Of a DNA stretch of 52,144 nt, positions 17,504 to 33,468 are shown in pieces (positions within the stretch are counted from its first letter, which is position 1; each line of letters begins with the position of its first letter). The notes below the pieces were generated by a model. The model saw only the letters and a list, made by a program, of their open reading frames with translations. It did no database searches and was not told where the DNA came from. The translations under genes were made by a program, and so were the position numbers. This stretch comes from an uncultured Rhodoblastus sp. (lineage in GTDB: Bacteria; Pseudomonadota; Alphaproteobacteria; Rhizobiales; Beijerinckiaceae): NCBI RefSeq assembly GCF_903903185.1, contig NZ_CAIUXT010000040.1, positions 1-52,144 of the forward strand, written 5' to 3'.

Positions 17504-18019
17504 CTACTCCTGCGTCTTTTTCCCTGACCTGGCGAAAGGCGCGTTCAACTGAACGACGCGGAAATTCAGCCAGCCGGCGAATGTCACCCAGGTGAGATAG
17601 GGGAGGAGCAGATACGCGGCGCGCGGCGAGAAACGCGCGCAATGCAGGATCAGGGCGAGGATCGACGCCCAGAACGGAATGAGTTCGATGAAAGCCCAGT
17701 CCGGCCGCCTCCAGCGGAAAAACAGCGGGCTCCAGGCGATGTTGAGCAAGATGTTGGCCGCAAACAGCGCCAGCAGGATCGTTCTCGCCCCGGCGTCGGG
17801 GGCCTCGTTCCAGGCGATGACCCCTGCCGTCGCGGTCAGGGAGAAGATCAAGGTCCAGGCCGGTCCAAACAGCCAGTTGGGCGGTCTGATCGCCGGAAAA
17901 CGCAACTTCTCGTACCAGGGCCCGACGTCGGTTGTCAGTCCGCCGATGACGGCGACGAAAACCGCGCTTCCGGCCGCGACCGAAATGGGTCCCCAATTGG
18001 CCCAGAAGGTTTGCATCAT
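17504..18019 (-). CDS. tspO: TspO/CrtK tryptophan-rich sensory protein, 171 aa
   Basis: A five-helix outer/inner-membrane tetrapyrrole-binding protein of the TspO/MBR family. Family marks include PWYEKLRFPAIRPPNWLFGP, then WTLIFSLTATAGVIAW, ILLNIAWSPLFF and YLTWVTFAGWLNF. It is 171 aa, near the usual 155-170. In Rhodobacter TspO modulates tetrapyrrole export and photosynthesis gene expression in response to oxygen; it is usually next to crtB there. Here it follows bchP, whose stop it overlaps by 4 bp. The start is an ATG-ATG pair at 18014-18019. Confidence 0.94.
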   Translation of the reverse strand: MMQTFWANWGPISVAAGSAVFVAVIGGLTTDVGPWYEKLRFPAIRPPNWLFGPAWTLIFSLTATAGVIAWNEAPDAGARTILLALFAANILLNIAWSPLFFRWRRPDWAFIELIPFWASILALILHCARFSPRAAYLLLPYLTWVTFAGWLNFRVVQLNAPFARSGKKTQE

Positions 18020-19194
18020 CGCGGCGCGAGCCGCAAGAGATGCGCAAGGTCCTTGAAGAAAATGCGCGCCTGAGCCCGATAATCGCGGCGCGGCAGCTCC
18101 TTGTTCATATAGGATTCCCAGGTCAGGCGTTGAACATCGGGGTCGCGGCAGATCTTGACGAAGCTTTCCCGGCGCTTGTCGCTGGAGTACCAGAAATATT
18201 GCATGATCCCAAGAATCCAGAACACCCGCCCATGCGCCTTCATGAAGCGCTTGCGCGCCAGCGACAGCGCGCGCGCGTCGCCGGTGCGCAGACATTCGTC
18301 CACGGCCTCGGCCGCGAGCCGTCCGCCGAGCATGGCGTAGTAGATGCCCTCCCCCGAGGAAGGCGCGACGATCCCCGCCGCGTCCCCCGCGAGCAGAACA
18401 TCGCGTCCATTGTCCCAGCGTTTGAGCGGCTTGAGCGGAATGGGGGCGCCCTCCTTGCGCACCGTGCGTTGGGCGCCGAGGTCCGTTTCGCCGCGCAGCG
18501 CCGCGACCGCGCCGCGCAGCGAAAATCCCTTGCGCGCCGATCCGACGCCGACGCTCATGGTGTCGCCATGCGGGAATATCCAGGCGTAGAAGTCCGGGGA
18601 CAGCGTTCCGCGATAGTAGATTTCGCAGCGGTTTGGGCTTTCCCGGGGCGTCTCGACGATTTCGTGAAAGGCGAACACCATGGGCGTCCGATCGGCGCCG
18701 GGAATCTCCTGCCGGCCGACCGGAGTCAGGGCGCCATCGGCGCCGATCACCAATTTCGTTCTCAGCGTCTCCTCGTGGGTCTCGCCTTTGGGGCGAAAAT
18801 GCACCACGACGACGCCGCCGGTTTCGCGCGTCAGGCGCAGATAGGTTCCGCGAAACCGCACCGCGCCAAAACTTTCCGCCCGGTCGCGCAAAAATTCGTC
18901 GAATTCGGCGCGGTCCACCATGCCGACATAGCCGCCGCCCGTGATGGGCATTTCGACGCGCACCCCTGTCGGGGACACCATGGTCGCCGAGGTCACGCGG
19001 GCTTTCAGCAGATCCTGCGGAATGTCGAAGTCGCGGATGAGACGCGGCGGGATCGCGCCGCCGCAGGGTTTGATTCGCCCCGCCATGTCGAGCAGCGCGA
19101 CGCGTCGCCCTGCCTGCGCCAGGTCTTGCGCGGCGGTGGCGCCCGCTGGTCCGCCTCCGACCACAACCGCGTCGAAACGATCTTGATCTGGCAC
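18016..19194 (-). CDS. bchP: BchP, geranylgeranyl reductase, 392 aa
   Basis: Reduces the geranylgeranyl tail of bacteriochlorophyll (or its diphosphate) to phytyl. The N-terminal FAD-binding dinucleotide fold is VVVGGGPAGATAAQDLAQAG. The family motif CGGAIPPRLIRDFDI and the later FAD-binding segment DVLLAGDAAGIVAPSSGEGI are present. The GTG start at 19194 has a strong AAAGGAGGA site. It follows the PucC-like gene after 29 bp and is coupled to tspO. The order PucC-like then bchP is standard, but the bchG gene that normally precedes them is not there. Confidence 0.95.
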   Translation of the reverse strand: MPDQDRFDAVVVGGGPAGATAAQDLAQAGRRVALLDMAGRIKPCGGAIPPRLIRDFDIPQDLLKARVTSATMVSPTGVRVEMPITGGGYVGMVDRAEFDEFLRDRAESFGAVRFRGTYLRLTRETGGVVVVHFRPKGETHEETLRTKLVIGADGALTPVGRQEIPGADRTPMVFAFHEIVETPRESPNRCEIYYRGTLSPDFYAWIFPHGDTMSVGVGSARKGFSLRGAVAALRGETDLGAQRTVRKEGAPIPLKPLKRWDNGRDVLLAGDAAGIVAPSSGEGIYYAMLGGRLAAEAVDECLRTGDARALSLARKRFMKAHGRVFWILGIMQYFWYSSDKRRESFVKICRDPDVQRLTWESYMNKELPRRDYRAQARIFFKDLAHLLRLAPR

Positions 19195-19223
19195 GGAGTC
19201 CTCCTTTGTCTATTGCAACATTT

Positions 19224-20579
19224 TCAAGCGCGGGTGGTCGCGCCGCCATATTCGATGGACCCGGCGCGAGGCTCAGCCGCCTCGCGCTCGATCCGCGTCG
19301 CCAGCAGCGCCGCCGCCACAAAAGCGAGCGCCTCGATCGCGAAGACCACGCCATAGGCCGCCAGCGCCGAACCCAGGCCCCAGCGGGCGATATCGACCAG
19401 GCTCGCCCCGGTCAGACCGCCCGCGCCGAGCGCCACCGCCTGCGCCGCGCCCCATAGACCCATGCGCACGCCCTCACGCGCGCCCGCGCCCTTGCCCGCG
19501 AGGCCCATCATCGCGCCGATCGCCGAGGCCGCGTAGATTCCATTGCCGAAGCCCAGCGCGAACACCGCCGCCCGCACAGGGCCCACATCCGCAGCGACCA
19601 GGCCGGCCGCAGCCACCAGAACCAGCGCCGCCGCCGAGACGAGACAGCCGCCGACGATCCAGAGTTTCAGATTGCCCAGGCGCGGTCCGCCAATCGCCGA
19701 GGCGCAGATCGCGACAAGGATCATGCCGAGCAGCACGCCGCCATGCTGAAGGCCGGCTAGCTTGGTGGTCATGCCCGGCGACAACCCGAAGGCGAGGCCC
19801 GCGAAGGGTTCCACGAGCAATTCCTGCGCGCTGTAGGCGAGCATCGAGACGAAGATGAAGATCGTGAACCGACGCGCCGCCGGCTCCATCCAGACCTCGC
19901 GGAAAGCATCGCGGAACGAGGACGCCCGACGTTCCGCCGCAGCCTGCGCCCTGGAACGGGTCTCGACGCCGGCGACCGCGAGGCACGCCACCGTGAAGGC
20001 GGCGGCGCAGACGACGCTCGTCACCGCGATCAGCCGCGCGCTGGAATAAGGATCGAGAAAATGGCCGGCGATGGGCGCGGTCAGCGCGAATCCGACGATC
20101 ATCATCACCCAGACGAGGGTCGCGGCGGCGGCGCGGCGTTCGGGCGCCACCCGGACCGCGAGCGTCGCCAGCACATTGGTGCCCGCCGCGCCCGCGCCGC
20201 CGCCCACGAGCAGGAAACCGAGCGCGGCGACGGCCAGGCCTTCGGCCCTTGAGGTCCCGGCGAGCGCGGCGCCCATCGCCGCGAGCACGCCCCCGACCGC
20301 GAGCGCCGCCATGCCGCCAACGATCCAGGGCGTGCGCCGGCCGCCGACGTCCGATCGATAGCCCCAGGCTGGGCGCAGGATCTGGACGCCATGGAACAAG
20401 GCGATCAGCAAACCAGGAACCACCGCAGGCAAAGCGAGTTCGATCACCATCACCCGATTGATCGTCGCCGTCATCAGCACCACGATCGAGCCGAGCGATG
20501 TCTGAACCAGGCCGAGACGCAAGATCCCGGGCCAGGAAAGCGAGGGAGGTGGCGACGGAGAGAGCGATGCGTCGTTCAT
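19224..20579 (-). CDS. PucC-family (BCD) MFS protein preceding bchP, 451 aa
   Basis: A twelve-helix major facilitator-type protein of the bacteriochlorophyll delivery family. It has the PucC/LhaA-type N-terminus (LRLGLVQTSLGSIVVLMTA, NRVMVIELALPA), then WGYRSDVGGRRTPWIVGG and LVGGGAGAAGTNVLATLAV. By position before bchP it corresponds to the orf428/Bch2 protein of Rhodobacter. Proposed roles are bacteriochlorophyll transfer during complex assembly; the transported species has not been shown for this protein. Start ATG at 20579 is preferred because GGAGG lies at good spacing; the frame extends two codons further. It is the first gene of a bchP-tspO operon. Confidence 0.9.
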   Translation of the reverse strand: MNDASLSPSPPPSLSWPGILRLGLVQTSLGSIVVLMTATINRVMVIELALPAVVPGLLIALFHGVQILRPAWGYRSDVGGRRTPWIVGGMAALAVGGVLAAMGAALAGTSRAEGLAVAALGFLLVGGGAGAAGTNVLATLAVRVAPERRAAAATLVWVMMIVGFALTAPIAGHFLDPYSSARLIAVTSVVCAAAFTVACLAVAGVETRSRAQAAAERRASSFRDAFREVWMEPAARRFTIFIFVSMLAYSAQELLVEPFAGLAFGLSPGMTTKLAGLQHGGVLLGMILVAICASAIGGPRLGNLKLWIVGGCLVSAAALVLVAAAGLVAADVGPVRAAVFALGFGNGIYAASAIGAMMGLAGKGAGAREGVRMGLWGAAQAVALGAGGLTGASLVDIARWGLGSALAAYGVVFAIEALAFVAAALLATRIEREAAEPRAGSIEYGGATTRA

Positions 20580-20713
20580 TTCCACCTCCTCTTCACTTCA
20601 TTTCCACCGATCCCGCCCACCCATCGCGCGCGCGATACGCTCCAGTTGCGAACCGATCGATGGGTCCCGGCGGTTCAAGCAAAGCTTAAAATTGCGGTCC
20701 GGACACGAAAAAA

Positions 20714-20754
20714 AAGCTAGACGTGGCAAAAAAAAGTGTCAAGTAAAATTTACG
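20714..20754 (-). promoter_or_regulatory. Promoter and PpsR operator of the PucC-like/bchP/tspO operon
   Basis: On the minus strand, TTGACA (20742-20737) is followed after 17 bp by TAGCTT (20719-20714), an acceptable -35 and a weak -10. The operator CGTAAATTTTACTTGACA (20754-20737) is TGT-N12-ACA with one changed base, and its ACA half forms the end of the -35. This overlap would let PpsR block RNA polymerase. The ppsR gene ends 29 bp upstream. Confidence 0.65.
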
Positions 20755-20782
20755 GTTGCAGGACAAGCCTTCGCCGGCGAGG

Positions 20783-22249
20783 TCAGGTCTCGTCCTCGGG
20801 AGCGGTTTCGTCGCCATCGCCAAGATTTCCGAGGCCGTAGCGGCGCAATTTGGCGTAGAATCCCTGACGGCTGAGGCCGAGCATTTCGGCCGCCGCGGCG
20901 CGATTGTCCTCCGTCAGCTGCAGGGCCGCGTCGATGCACAGCCTTTCGATGAGATCGGTGGTTTCGCGCACCAGATTTTTGAGCGGGACGCGACCGACGA
21001 GATCGATGAAATGCTCGACCGTTCGCGGCAGTTCGCGACCGCCAAGCCTCTCGCGTCCGGCGCGCCAGCCCGCCGCGCGGATGGCGAGGCCGTAGCAGGG
21101 CTCCCCTTCGCCGGGCAAAGCCGCGCCGGCGACCTCGACATCCTCGGTGGAGCCCAGCTCGCCGCGCATGACGGTGGAAAAGTGACGCACCGCGCCGTGG
21201 GCGCGAAGGTTGGCGAACAGAATGCCGACGTCAACCGAAGGCCGGCCAAGCCAGCGCTCGATCTTCTCGTTGCGGGCATGCGCCTCGACGCCGACCTGCG
21301 CCAGGTCGAGAAAAGCGGCGTTGGCGCTCAGGACGCGCAAGTCGGAGTTGACGACGACGAACGCCTCCGGCATCGCCACGATCATCTGCAGCAGGTTGGC
21401 GTCGTGTTCGTTCAGTGCGCCGGCGCCGGCGCCTTCAACGCGCGAGAATAATATAAGCAGGTGCGCCGCGCTGTCCTGCCGGAACAAAGAGCCCGAAATC
21501 AGGACGCGGGGGCCTTGGGCCGCAATCTCGACCAGGACGTTGTCGACCCGCGGGGCGAGCCGGGCGGCGGCGACGAAGGACTGGATGGCCTGCCGGCTCC
21601 GCACTTCGAACAGATCGCTGAAGGACGAGCCGGGGATGCGCCTGGGGTCCACGCCGAACAGTTCGGCGGCGGCCGGGTTGACCTCGACGATGCGCTGCGT
21701 CGCGGCGTCCACGATCGCGACAGGCTCGGCCGAGAGTTGAAACAGCAGGCGATAGCGCTTTTCGGCGTCGCGGATGCGCGCATATTCGCGCTCCATATCC
21801 TGCTGGGCGTCGGCCAGTCGCTGTTGCAGCGCCGCCAGGACGCGCAGGTCGCGGCCCACGGCCACGACCCGGGCCTCGTTGCCAACCCGCATCGCGCAAT
21901 AGCGGACCGGAACGTCGGCGCCGCCCGACGTCGAGGGGTGATTGATGTGGCGCCATCGCGTCGGCTGACTGGCGTTGGCCTCGCGCAGAATGTCTTCGAT
22001 CTTCGGGCGCGTGTCGCTGGTGACCACTTCGGTCCAACGTCGCCCCAGCCAACCGCTGTAGGCCGCTTTGGCAAGATCCGCATCGGAAAAGGCGACGTCG
22101 AGAATCAAGCCGTCCTTGTCCATGACGAGAGATACATCCGCCGAGGCGGCGACAAGCGCTCCTGCTACCTCGGCGTCGATGGCGCCGAAATTTTCAGTCG
22201 CGTTGGAGAAACCTCCCCGGTATGCGGGAGCCGACGCGCGGTCAATCAC
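20783..22249 (-). CDS. ppsR: PpsR/CrtJ, canonical photosynthesis gene repressor, 488 aa
   Basis: An aerobic repressor of bch, crt and puc genes. N-terminal region (VSLVMDKDGLILDVAFS), a coiled linker (LQQRLADAQQDMEREYARIR) followed by tandem PAS domains (YRLLFQLSAEPVAIVDAATQ; MIVAMPEAFVVVNSDLRVLS), then the Fis-type DNA-binding domain with ERLCIDAALQLTEDNRAAAA and EMLGLSRQGFYAKLRRYGLG. The redox Cys of the ER-L-C-I segment is kept, as in Rhodobacter CrtJ/PpsR. The start is GTG at 22249. It is 35 bp downstream of the second aerR, the typical aerR-ppsR pairing, and probably co-transcribed with it. This is the copy most likely to run the general TGT-N12-ACA regulon. Confidence 0.95.
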   Translation of the reverse strand: MIDRASAPAYRGGFSNATENFGAIDAEVAGALVAASADVSLVMDKDGLILDVAFSDADLAKAAYSGWLGRRWTEVVTSDTRPKIEDILREANASQPTRWRHINHPSTSGGADVPVRYCAMRVGNEARVVAVGRDLRVLAALQQRLADAQQDMEREYARIRDAEKRYRLLFQLSAEPVAIVDAATQRIVEVNPAAAELFGVDPRRIPGSSFSDLFEVRSRQAIQSFVAAARLAPRVDNVLVEIAAQGPRVLISGSLFRQDSAAHLLILFSRVEGAGAGALNEHDANLLQMIVAMPEAFVVVNSDLRVLSANAAFLDLAQVGVEAHARNEKIERWLGRPSVDVGILFANLRAHGAVRHFSTVMRGELGSTEDVEVAGAALPGEGEPCYGLAIRAAGWRAGRERLGGRELPRTVEHFIDLVGRVPLKNLVRETTDLIERLCIDAALQLTEDNRAAAAEMLGLSRQGFYAKLRRYGLGNLGDGDETAPEDET

Positions 22250-22284
22250 GGATGGGTTCCTGTTCCGGCTCGCCGAATCGATGC

Positions 22285-23148
22285 TCAGCAGCTTATGTTA
22301 ACCATGTTTGACGTCGTGGACACGTCTAGCAAAGCGTGTGGAGCCCGGACAGTCGTTTCTGCCGTGCAGGCGCAGAAGTCCGCGCCCAGTTTCGCAGCAA
22401 GTCCAAGGTGCTCGGCGAAGATGGGCCCGCCGACAAGAACAACCAGTCCCGGGTTTCGCGAGGCCTCGCGCGCCTCGGCGATCGCCCTCTTCAAGGAATC
22501 GATGTGGCGGTCGCAACTCAGCGAAAAGCCTACCACGTCGCGCCAATGCTCCGCCAGTTCGGCCTGAAAACCCCGCCCCTCGCCCCTGTCCACGCTCCAG
22601 CCCGATCCGCGGAAAAGAGCCTCGGCGATATCGACGCCAAGCGTGTGGGTTTCTCCGGGAGCGACCTGGACCAGGATCGACGGCGACCGCCCCGAGGTCC
22701 TCTCGCAGGCGCAGGGTCCGATTTCGCTTATCCAGCGTTTCAGGGCCCCGGATGCGCGCTGCATGTCGATCAGGTCGCAATCGTCATCGTACCATAGACT
22801 CCCAAGCTCCCGCGCGACGGGCGCGAGAACCCCGGTCATGATGGCGAATGGCGAAGCGCCCGAGGCGAGGCGCCCGCCAATCTCACAGCGAAAGTCGTCG
22901 TCGCGCCCCTCGACCAGCAGTCTGGCGAGTTTCCCCGTTTCGATCCGCTCCGGATTCGCCCAATTCGCGTCAAGCAGCCGCGGCAAAACCTCGGCGCCGA
23001 TGATTTCGCGCAGCATGGCTCCCAGTCCCGGCCCACAAAGTCCCGGCCCACAAAGCCCCGGCGCGTCCGGGCCGCCCGGCGGATGCGCGGGAGTCGGGAC
23101 GGAACGATCATATGCAAAAAAGTCCGGGAACATGCCTGAATCCCACAT
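22285..23148 (-). CDS. aerR: AerR/PpaA-like B12-binding antirepressor, second copy, 287 aa
   Basis: Predicted cobalamin-dependent antirepressor of the adjacent PpsR. The helical half has ARELGSLWYDDDCDLIDMQ, the upper-pocket signature. The B12 domain has PGETHTLGVDIAEALFRGSG, with His168 as the likely lower ligand in H-x-x-G, and LVVLVGGPIFAEHLGLAAKL. The start is uncertain: ATG at 23148 has a GGGGGGCGGC element and gives the same length as the first copy, while an in-frame ATG at 23241 would add 31 residues with a poorer signal. A GLCGP repeat occupies residues 31-40. It is transcribed away from bchF through a shared control region, into ppsR. Confidence 0.82.
   Translation of the reverse strand: MWDSGMFPDFFAYDRSVPTPAHPPGGPDAPGLCGPGLCGPGLGAMLREIIGAEVLPRLLDANWANPERIETGKLARLLVEGRDDDFRCEIGGRLASGASPFAIMTGVLAPVARELGSLWYDDDCDLIDMQRASGALKRWISEIGPCACERTSGRSPSILVQVAPGETHTLGVDIAEALFRGSGWSVDRGEGRGFQAELAEHWRDVVGFSLSCDRHIDSLKRAIAEAREASRNPGLVVLVGGPIFAEHLGLAAKLGADFCACTAETTVRAPHALLDVSTTSNMVNISC
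23026..23055. repeat. Perfect 15-bp tandem repeat inside aerR
   Basis: Two identical units, TCCCGGCCCACAAAG on the plus strand, sit head to tail at 23026-23040 and 23041-23055, followed by a partial third. In frame they encode repeated GLCGP on the minus strand, in a linker near the aerR N-terminus. Unit length keeps the frame, so copy number could vary without breaking the gene. Confidence 0.85.
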
Positions 23149-23265
23149 GCCGCCCCCCAAAAAATGTTCCCCCGCCCATAACGGCGGCGTCTGAAACAGG
23201 CGCCAAGCGTGGGTCTTCCTGCCCGGCCAAACCACGGCCATTCATACGCTCGATACCGATTTAAA

Positions 23266-25173
<1,908 letters not shown>

Positions 25174-25175
25174 CC

Positions 25176-26712
25176 ATGCAGCTGACGCTCTGGACCTACG
25201 AGGGTCCGCCGCACATCGGCGCCATTCGCGTCGCCACCGCCATGAACGGCCTGCATTTCGTGCTGCACGCGCCGCAGGGCGATACCTACGCCGATCTGCT
25301 GTTCACCATGATCGAGCGCCGCGCCGAGCGGCCGCCGGTCACCTATACGACCTTCCAGGCGCGCGATCTCGGCTCGGACACCGCTGAAATCTTCAAGGCC
25401 TCGGCATATGAAGCTTTCGAGCGATTCAGCCCGCGCGCGATGATCGTCGGCGCCTCGTGCACTGCCGAACTGCTTCAGGACGATCCCGGCGGCCTCGCCC
25501 GCGCGCTCGACCTGCCCATCCCCGTCATTCCGCTCGAACTATCCGCCTATGACAAGAAGGAAAACTGGGGCGCGGCGGAGACCTTGTACCGCCTCGCGCG
25601 CGGGCTTTCAGGCGGGCGCCGCCAACGCCCGTCACGGCCGCGTCCGCTCGCCAACCTGCTCGGCCCGACGGCCCTCGGCTTCCGCCACCGCGACGATACG
25701 GTGGAGATCTCGAAACTGCTCGGCGCGCTCGGCGTCGATATTGGCGTCACCGCTCCGCTGGGGGCGTCGCCGGACGACCTGACCCGGCTCGGCGAGGCCG
25801 ACTTCAACATCGTGCTCTATCCGGAGATCGCCCTGCCGACCGCGCAATATCTCGAAAAGGCGCATGGCCAGCCCTATACCAGGACGGCGCCGATCGGCGT
25901 CGGCGCGACGCGGGACTTCATCGCCGAAGTGCGCGCCCTCGCAAGCCTTAATGCGAGCGCGCCGCTGCAGGAGTCGAAGATCGAGGAGTCGCGGCTGCCG
26001 TGGTGGTCGCGCTCCGTCGACTCGACCTATTTGACGGCCAAGCGCGTCTTCATCTTCGGCGACGCAACCCATGCGCTCGCGGCGGAGCGGATTGCGCGCG
26101 AGGAAATGGGCTTCGACGTCGTCGGTCTCGGGACCTATTCGAGGGAATGGGCGCGCGAGGTCCGCGAACGCGCCAAGGTTCACGACATCGAGGCGCTGAT
26201 CACCGACGATTATCTTGAGGTCGAGGAAGCAATCGCCGCCGCGCAGCCCGACCTCGTGCTGGGCACCCAGATGGAGCGTCACATCGCCAAGCGGCTGCAA
26301 CTGCCCTGCGCCGTCATCTCATCGCCCACCCATGTTCAGGATTTTCCGGCGCGCTATGCGCCGCAGATGGGCTTCGAGGGCGCGAACGTCATTTTCGACG
26401 CCTGGGTTCATCCGTTGATGATGGGGCTTGAGGAGCATCTGCTCGGCATGTTCCGCGAGGATTCGGAATTTCACGAGGGCGCGAGCGCGTCGCATCTGGG
26501 CGCCTTCTCCGCGCCGCAACGCGCCCCCGCAGCCCAGGCGCCGCCCTTGTCCGCGCTGGCGGAAAAATCGGCGCCGCTCGACCCCCAATGGAGCGACGAG
26601 GCGTCGAAGGAACTGCGCAAGATACCGTTTTTCGTTCGCGGCAAGGCACGCGGAAACACCGAGAAGTTCGCGCGCGAGCGCGGCCTGACGACGATCAGTC
26701 TGGGGACTTTGT

Positions 26713-26741
<29 letters not shown>
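25176..26741 (+). CDS. bchB: BchB, dark protochlorophyllide reductase subunit, 521 aa
   Basis: Partner of BchN in protochlorophyllide reduction. It begins [20 protein letters not shown] and keeps Asp36 (APQGDTYAD), the unusual fourth ligand of the NB cluster in Rhodobacter. [31 protein letters not shown] and [20 protein letters not shown] are family segments. A C-terminal domain of about 60 residues ([20 protein letters not shown]) is present, with a Pro/Ala-rich linker before it. The 3' end overlaps bchH by 29 bp. Confidence 0.97.
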
Positions 26742-31324
<4,583 letters not shown>

Positions 31325-31325
<1 letters not shown>

Positions 31326-32026
31326 TGACCGGCCTGAGCTACCACGCGCGCCGCGACGAGCTTCTGACCTACTTCGACCGCACGGCGGTCGAAGCCTGGA
31401 GGCGGCTGACCTCCAACGAGCCCGTCGGCTCGATCCGCGCCACGGTGCGCGCCGGCCGAGACGAGATGCGGGAAAATCTTTTGTCCTGGCTGCCGCAGGA
31501 CCCGAGCGGCGCGCGAATCCTCGACGCGGGCTGCGGGTCCGGCGCGCTTGCGGTCGAACTCGCCAGGCGCGGCGCGCACGTCGTCGCCATCGATATCTCG
31601 CCGACCCTCGTCAAACTGGCCGGCGAGCGCTCGCAGACCGAATCCTTCGCGACCAATATCGATTGGCGCGTCGGGGACATGCTCGATCCGCAGCTCGGCC
31701 GCTTCGACTATGTCGTGGCGATGGACAGCCTCATCCACTATGACGGCCCCGACATCGCCAGCGTCCTCGCGCAATTCGCCTCCCGCACCTCCCGCGCCGT
31801 CCTGTTCACCATCGCGCCGCGCACGGCGGCCTTGACCGTGATGCACACGGTCGGCCGCGTCTTCCCCCGTGGCGACCGCGCGCCGGCGATCGCGCCGATT
31901 GCGCCGCGCGCGCTCGACCGCGCCATGAAGCGCCATGCCGGCCTCACCGATTGGGGTCTTACGCGCTCGCATCGCGTCGCGCGCGGCTTCTACATCTCGC
32001 AAGCGATGGAGGCGCGCCCGATATGA
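31325..32026 (+). CDS. bchM: BchM, Mg-protoporphyrin IX O-methyltransferase, 233 aa
   Basis: SAM-dependent methylation of the C13 propionate of Mg-protoporphyrin IX, the substrate-forming step for BchE and AcsF. The class I methyltransferase motif I is ILDAGCGSGALAVELARRGA, with VVAIDIS as motif II and VVAMDSLIHYDGPDI further on. The conserved N-terminal YFDRTAVEAWRRLTSNEPVG is intact. The stop overlaps the lhaA start by 4 bp. Confidence 0.97.
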
Positions 32027-33468
32027 ACCGCGCCAGCGCCGCCATCATCGAGGGCTTCATGCGCCTCGGTCCGCGTTTCCTGCCCTTCGCCGACGCGGGG
32101 ACGGCGGAATTGCCGATGAGCCGCGTGCTGCGCCTGTCGCTGTTTCAGGTCACCGTCGGCATGGCCGCGGTGCTGATGATCGGCACGCTGAATCGCGTGA
32201 TGATCGTCGAACTGGGCGTGCCCTCCTGGATCGTCGCGCTCATGCTGGCGCTGCCGCTGCTGTTCGCGCCGCTGCGCACCGTCATCGGCTTCCGCTCGGA
32301 TCGCCACCGTTCGGTGCTGGGCTGGCGCCGCGTGCCTTTCCTCTGGTTCGGCACGATGGCGCAGTTCGGCGGTTTCGCGATCATGCCCTTCGCGCTGCTG
32401 CTGCTGTCGGGCGACACCACCGGGCCGATGTGGGTCGGCGAGGTCGCGGCGGGGCTTGCCTTTCTGCTCGTCGGCGCCGGACTGCACACCGTGCAGACCG
32501 TCGGCCTCGCGCTTGCGACCGATCTGGCGCCCGAACGCGTGCGGCCCAAGGTCGTGGCGCTGCTCTGCGCGAGTTTGCTTATCGGCATGGCCGCGAGCGC
32601 CGTTGTGTTCGGCCTGGTGTTGCGCACCTTCAGCGAAGTGAGGCTCATTCAAGTCATTCAGGGCGCCGCCGTGGTCACGGTCGTTCTCAATTCGATCGCG
32701 CTCTGGAAGCAGGAGCCCCGCAACAGCTTGCCGGCTCCGGCCGCCCGCCGCGCGGGATTCGCCGAAGCATGGAGCCTGTTCGCCGGGGAGGCGCGCACAC
32801 GTCGCCGGCTTGTCGCCATCGCCCTCGGCACCGCCGGTTTCTCGATGCAGGACATTCTGCTGGAGCCCTATGGCGGCAAGATCCTCGGCCTCCCCGTTGG
32901 GGCGACGACCACGCTGACCGCGATGCTCGCCCTCGGCGGCGGACTGGGCTTGCTCCTGGCGGCGCGGCGGCTGAACCTCGGCGCCGATGCGCATCGGGTC
33001 GCGGGCTTCGGCGCCCTCGTCGGCGTGATCGCCTTCGCCTTCATCCTGGTGTCCGCTCCGCTGCAATCGCCTGAAGCTTTCGGCGTGGGGGTTGGTCTCA
33101 TCGGCTTTGGCGGCGGGCTGTTCGCGCATGGCGGCCTGACCGCGAGCATGGCTGCGGCCCGGCCCGAGGCCCGCGGACTGGCGCTCGGCGCCTGGGGCGC
33201 CGCGCAGTCGACGGCGGCGGGTCTGGCCATCGCGTTCAGCGGTTTGATCAATGACTCGGTTGGCTCGCTCGCGGTGCAGGGCGCGCTCGGCGAAGCGCTC
33301 GCCGATCCCGTCACAGGCTATTGCGCGGTCTATGCAATCGAAATCCTGCTGCTGCTCGCCGCGATTATCGCGATCGGGCCGCTCTCGCGGAGACAATTCC
33401 ACGCGGTCGAAACGACTTCGCTGCGCGGCCCCTCTTCCATTGGCTTAAACCCCGGAGGCATGCCATGA
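32023..33468 (+). CDS. lhaA: LhaA, light-harvesting 1 assembly protein (PucC family), 481 aa
   Basis: A twelve-helix MFS-type protein needed for LH1 assembly, thought to handle bacteriochlorophyll delivery. Conserved parts: RVLRLSLFQVTVGMAAVLMI, GTLNRVMIVELGVPSWIVAL, GFRSDRHRSVLGWRRVPFLW and HTVQTVGLALATDLAPERVR. It is clearly a different member from the PucC-like gene before bchP, and its place between bchM and puhA is the standard one for lhaA. It overlaps puhA by 4 bp. Confidence 0.95.
   Translation: MNRASAAIIEGFMRLGPRFLPFADAGTAELPMSRVLRLSLFQVTVGMAAVLMIGTLNRVMIVELGVPSWIVALMLALPLLFAPLRTVIGFRSDRHRSVLGWRRVPFLWFGTMAQFGGFAIMPFALLLLSGDTTGPMWVGEVAAGLAFLLVGAGLHTVQTVGLALATDLAPERVRPKVVALLCASLLIGMAASAVVFGLVLRTFSEVRLIQVIQGAAVVTVVLNSIALWKQEPRNSLPAPAARRAGFAEAWSLFAGEARTRRRLVAIALGTAGFSMQDILLEPYGGKILGLPVGATTTLTAMLALGGGLGLLLAARRLNLGADAHRVAGFGALVGVIAFAFILVSAPLQSPEAFGVGVGLIGFGGGLFAHGGLTASMAAARPEARGLALGAWGAAQSTAAGLAIAFSGLINDSVGSLAVQGALGEALADPVTGYCAVYAIEILLLLAAIIAIGPLSRRQFHAVETTSLRGPSSIGLNPGGMP

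Noticed and set aside
17504..19354. 616-codon minus-strand frame that could be read as a large fusion ending in TspO
   Set aside because: The upstream two thirds is an out-of-frame reading of bchP; tspO has its own start at 18019 overlapping the bchP stop.
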